Shown: in pieces, positions 59,661-64,000 of the stretch
How positions within the stretch are numbered: position 1 is the first letter of the stretch
Layout: the number at the start of each line of letters is the position of its first letter
Assembly (NCBI GenBank): GCA_002964805.2
Contig: PUDQ02000102.1
Span: 434,001-498,000, forward strand
From: Trametes villosa
Lineage: Eukaryota > Basidiomycota > Agaricomycetes > Polyporales > Polyporaceae
DNA: 64,000 bases
Direction: 5' to 3'
Made by a program: the position numbers and the translations under genes
The notes under the pieces: model-generated
Database searches by the model: none
What the model saw: the letters and a program-made list of their open reading frames with translations, nothing else
Told to the model about the DNA's origin: nothing

Positions 59661-60949
59661 TTGAGCTGGCGGATGTAGGCCGTGGAGGCTCTGAGGAGAG
59701 GAGAGGGAATCCGGGTCCCTTCTTATAGATTTCTGGGCGCTCGCCACGGCCCTCGACGGAACGGCGAGCGCGCCCTCCCGCACGGACCCCAACAAACGCT
59801 TCGCCGCATTCGGACGCCCCACGCAGCGTGTCCCTGGCTTCGACGGCTGAGCTTCAAATGGGCGTATCGATGGGCGCGCGTGTCGTGCTTCCGGCTTGCC
59901 CTTCGCGGCCTGGAATGCAGCAGAAACAAAAGGAGGGGTCGCCTCCTCCCGCGATGGGTTAGGAGATAATCAGAAACCCGAGTATCCCACCCTGCTTCCT
60001 GTGGGTAAAGTGCGACGGAGATCACGAAGAAGCCTCCCGTCGGCGTCGAGCGTTGTCTTCTGGCCCGGGGGCGCCGGCCGGTTTAACTGCCACCGAGGTC
60101 TGGCCCGACATGCCCTGAGAATCCCCTGGATAAGATCATTCACAGCGCTCCCCACAGAGGAGTACGTGTAGGGACCAGCAGAATTTTTGTGTGCTCAGCG
60201 TGGCTGCGCTGGTGGTTTCGAGCGACGAACGGCGATGATAGAGGCTGAGTTTGAGGTGCGGCGAGCGTCCATCAGCGGCGGCGAGGTGTTTGGGCCTGTT
60301 TGGCGCTGTGTAGGGTCCTTCCCGTTTGGCGCGGCTCTCCCCTTGTTCTCGCCGTGGTCGCATGCTCCTCGCAGGCACCCTTTCTTCCAGCGAACGCTCT
60401 GATAAATTGCTGCGCCCGCCCACGTTGTACTCGGGTTCACCTCGTGCCCGAAGAAACCCCTGTTTTTCAGCATGAACGGCCGATCCTCGATTGCCTCCTG
60501 AAGTAGGCGGGCGCCGTCTCTGCGGTTGAGCGGGCGGCGCGCAATTGTCAGCGGTGGAATGCAGACCCACGCATACGCACGCACCTGCGGAGGCACATAC
60601 AGTCTCTGGTGCACTGCACGGCCTCGCCATCTGCTCCGTAAAGGTGGCTCCGGCGCCCTCAGGCGCTCGCCTGCTCGGGGTCCATCCCTGGTTCGAGTGT
60701 TCCGACCCCCTCCCCGCCCCCAATCGTACTTGGTAACCCCCACCAACGTTACCTGGGACATCTCGTACAGTCCATCGCAGTGGTTATACTGTTCCCAGTC
60801 CCTCAGCACGCATCGACGCAAGACAGGTACATGATGCATTACATTCAGCACGGCAAGCAGAGCACAACATGAGAGCAAGATATGACAGGACGGACGGTGC
60901 GTGCGAGACGAATAAGCATAAGGCAGACGTGCAGTCCCCTGGGGTATCA
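59661..60949. other. Intergenic, downstream of the cohesin gene
   Basis: Several long frames exist because GC is high, none with a recognisable motif. A GGTTCGA string near 60690 is not part of a tRNA fold. Confidence 0.45.
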
Positions 60950-63900
60950 CTAGTGGCGGACGCGCTTCCGGCGGATTTGGAGCTCGGACGCCTCCGTTTC
61001 CTGAGAGGCGGCTGGTGCGCCACCTGCCGGGGACGCGTCGTCGGCGTCCTCCGCGCCATTCATGGTGGTATCGTTGGCGTCCTCCTCGGTGAGCTCCTCA
61101 TCGTCCGATCGAGCGCGCTTGCGCGACGCCTTGGGTGTCTCAAGAACATCTGGCTCTTCGGGCGCGGGGGACTCTCGGATGGAGGACAGTGGCGTGAGCG
61201 AACGGGACGACCTGGCTGGAGTGGGCGACGGGGAGCGTGAGGGCGTCTTCGATGGGGACTGGGCAGTCTCTTTCTGTGGCGACGCGCCCTTGCGCACTGG
61301 GCGCGGCTTGGGCCTCGCCTTAGGCGTGTGAGCGATGGCAGCTGGTGCGTCTCGCTCGTCTTCCGTGGCGCCACCTTCGCCATCGCTCGCCTCTGCGCCA
61401 CGGCCAGCACCGCCCGGCGCCTCCAGGCCTTCGCCTTCGCTCAACGCCCCCGCCTCGTCGTCGGTCGTGATGACCTCGGCGCTCTTCGCATCCTTCCGTT
61501 TCCGCCCCTTGCCGCCAGGACCTGAGGTGGCGCACTTAGTCGATGTTTCTGGATTGCATAAGGGGGATACGCACCTTTCTCCTTCGACGCGGCAGTCGCC
61601 AGTCTCTTCTCATATGCGCGATACGGCTCCCAAAACTTGGAGGTTGGCGAGATCTCCACCTTCGCCTGGGCGATGATGTTGTCGAGGTGCGCCTTTCTGC
61701 TCCCCGACCATTGAGCCTCGTCACTACATGAGGGGGGGAACCAGACTTACATCGCCAGCGCATCCCGGTTGTCGACGGACGACACGAGGGGGAGGAGGAC
61801 GCGGAAGAACACGATGCACTTGTTCCGCGCCTTCTTGTTCTTCGCCGTCTCGTACGTCGCGAGCCGCTTGCCGACCCAGTTGAGCGACGTCGTGTGGATG
61901 CTGACGACGTGCTTGCTGTCCAGGCGCCGCACGATGGAGAGCTGCGCGCCGCGGATCAAGAGGGACGCGGACAGCGCCTTCGCGAGGGCGATAGCGTGCT
62001 CCTCCGTGTGCGCGACAGCGTCGAGGTAGAGCGTGAAAGACTGCCACACGACCGGTCATTACACGACACACTACAGATGGTCGCTGTGCTCACCTCCTGA
62101 AGCGCCTGGGAGATGATGGCGACAACGGCTTCGCCGTTCTCCTTGTACATGCCCTCCTCGCGGAGGATCTCGACTATTACCTTCGAGCACAAGTCGAATG
62201 TCGCTCCCAGTCGACCATAGTGAGCCAGAATGGTCGCAGAGTGCCTGAAGTGGATGACACCTGCGCGGATGGCGCGCAGGAAGGTGGTGACGACGCCGAT
62301 GAAGACGTACTCCTTCTCCAGCTGCGAGCGCGATTCGGGTCGGGGAGCTACACGAGCTGCAAGTGAGTCACTGGGTATACATTGAGAGTATTGCCGACTT
62401 ACCAGGAGAAGCCGCCTTCGCAGCAGCCTTGCCCTTGCCAGCGCGCCCCTTCTTGCCTTTGGGCTGCTCTTCTTGGGCTTCCTCCTCGTCGTCTTCGTCA
62501 CTCTCATCGTCGCTCCGAGGTTCCTCGACGGGTTCAGCCTCTGCGATCTCCTCGGCATACCGTTCGATTTCGGCCTGAACGAACCCCGCACAGCGGTACT
62601 GTACTTCGTCGTCGAGGGACAACGGAAGGGCGGCAGTGGGGAGGCGGGTACCGTCAGGCGCGGTAGTCTCTGAGGGACAGAAGAGTATGTGTAGTGTGAG
62701 GAGGTTCTGGAAAGCCTGTAATGCAATGCGTAAGCATGGACCTGCCTCTGAATGACTAGTGGGTGACATACCGCTCGTCGGACGCCTTCCACTGTATTTG
62801 ACTGTGTGCCGACCGCGAACTCCACCAGCTTCTCAAGCAGCGAATTCCTCTCCTCTTTCAGCTTGTCGCGGAACTGCATCTCTTCTGGAGAGAGCTCCTC
62901 GCCTGCGGGAAGGCCCCGCGCCTTCCACATGATGTGCAGCGTAAGCACCTGCAGTGCACGGTCGACCATCTATCACAGCCGTTGTCAGCTGCTGTCACCT
63001 GGGCGAGATATGCGACACACTCACCATCTCTTCTTCCTTGTAGCCCAGTCTCCCTCGTTCCGCAAGCGCAGAAACTATGTCCCACGCGCTGCTCTGCTTC
63101 CCTCCCTCGTCTTCCTCCACCCAAGATGTCATGTCACGTATGCCCGAGAGCGCAGCCAGGCGGGCACAGATCGCACCGAGCGACAGCACCTCGTCTTCCG
63201 TGAAGGACGCGACCTCGATCTCGTCTCGGCCTGCGATAGCATCCCGCAACGACGTGGACAGCTCGTCCTCCAGCTCCAGGATCTTGGCGCTGTTCGTCTT
63301 CGACAGGCTCGTGGCGTCCATCATCCGCCGGATGGTTGCGACGGCGTTGGCGAGCACCACGGGAGATGAGTGCGACAAGAACTGCTTCGTGACGTCCTCC
63401 CATAGACTGGAGTATGCCTACAAGCGCGGCGGGCATGTCTCTAAGTTTGATATTCCCTAGAGGTAGTGGTATGTCACACACCGTCATCATCCTCATCTCC
63501 AGATACATGTCCAGGTTCATCAGCTGGGGAACAAGGAGGACGTCGGAGATCCTCCGCTCGTCTGTCTGGTGCTTGACGAAGAGTTGGGGGAGCGCCTTGA
63601 TCAATGCACGCGTGATGTCGGAGGATGTCGTATCCTCGTCAGGCTAAGGGCATGTCAATCACAGTCAGCGTGCGTCCCAGATAGGTGTGTATATGACGGG
63701 CGCACCTTCTTAGCGTTAGCAGCATCCGCGAGCGCCTTCCGAAGAGTAGCCACAAGAAGCTCCAAGAGAACAGCTTCTTCCACCTCTTCCAAGCGCCATG
63801 CCTCGTCGACCGCAGAGTCGTTGGCGGTTTGCTTGCCCTTAGACCGTGAGGAGGGTCGACTATTCTCTTCCCCAGCAGCAGAGTGGTCAAGCAGCAAGAC

Positions 63901-64000
63901 GTCCAGAAGGGTTTCCCAGTCGCGAACAGGTTCGACTTCGTCCCAGAGAGCCTCCACGACAAGCGCGGTGCGGCCCTTGGGATTCGCGCCCACCAGAGAA
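60950..64000 (-). CDS. Cohesin subunit Scc3 (STAG/Irr1 family), C-terminal part
   Basis: The gene enters from the right edge and stops at 60950. Exons encode helical-repeat sequence: NPKGRTALVVEALWDEVEPV, QLMNLDMYLEMRMM, AYSSLWEDVTKQFLSHSSPV, then an acidic and Lys-rich insert (DDESDEDDEEEAQEEQ; GKKGRAGKGKAAAK) and further helices (HFRHSATILAHYGRLGATFD). The last folded part is SFTLYLDAVAHTEEHAIALA to SKFWEPYRAYEKRL. A long Ser/Pro/Lys-rich tail ends RRKRVRH, a likely nuclear localisation signal. Scc3 clamps DNA and the Scc1 kleisin in cohesin and is essential for chromatid cohesion. The meiotic paralogue Rec11 is an alternative. The N-terminal STAG domain lies outside the window. Confidence 0.85.

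Noticed and set aside
60660..60715. tRNA-like GGTTCGA string
   Set aside because: The flanking bases do not pair as a T-arm and no acceptor or anticodon arm is present.

Overview
The window is nuclear DNA of a filamentous basidiomycete, most likely an Agaricomycete and possibly a polypore. This rests on GC-rich genes with many 45-70 nt introns (GTRNGY donors, CTRAY branch sites, YAG acceptors), a class V chitin synthase with a myosin motor, a STE6-type lipopeptide-pheromone exporter, a multicopper oxidase and a GH30 glycosidase. The genus is inference; no rRNA, tRNA or recognisable transposon coding region was found.

Layout. 1-13.5 kb: four minus-strand genes in tandem: chitin synthase (cut by the window edge), secreted acid phosphatase, membrane-anchored multicopper oxidase and full-length STE6-like ABC transporter. 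13.5-25.1 kb: a gene-poor stretch bounded on the right by a second copy of the promoter and first half of the STE6 gene. The stretch carries a 301-bp tandem repeat, duplicated intron-like modules and one uncharacterised two-exon gene. 25.9-33 kb: compact housekeeping block with PP2A activator PTPA, SURF6/Rrp14 ribosome-biogenesis protein, a PAP2 phosphatase and a Zrg17-like zinc transporter. 34.1-45.7 kb: one giant 17-exon gene that I assembled by splicing, 3,561 codons, with a PH domain, disordered Ser/Thr/Pro and Arg/Ser regions and a coiled coil. 47-51 kb: two small Cys-rich genes with matching exon architecture flank a predicted mitochondrial protein. 51.9-56.6 kb: tubulin cofactor C, RBX1 (ring-box) and a GH30 glycosidase. 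56.6-60.9 kb: non-coding, rich in hairpins and diverged tandem repeats. 60.95-64 kb: 3' part of the cohesin subunit Scc3.

How the genes relate. Most are ordinary and unrelated in function (cell wall, phosphate, iron/phenol oxidation, zinc, ribosome, cytoskeleton, ubiquitin, cohesion). The accessory signal is structural: (i) partial duplication of the STE6 gene with its promoter, leaving an intact open half-transporter; (ii) the 57-59.7 kb repeat region, where two pairs of repeat copies differ by compensating changes in predicted stems; (iii) the giant PH-domain gene. Exon coordinates given here were read by hand from splice signals and reading phase. Product names rest on recognised motifs, not on database searches.
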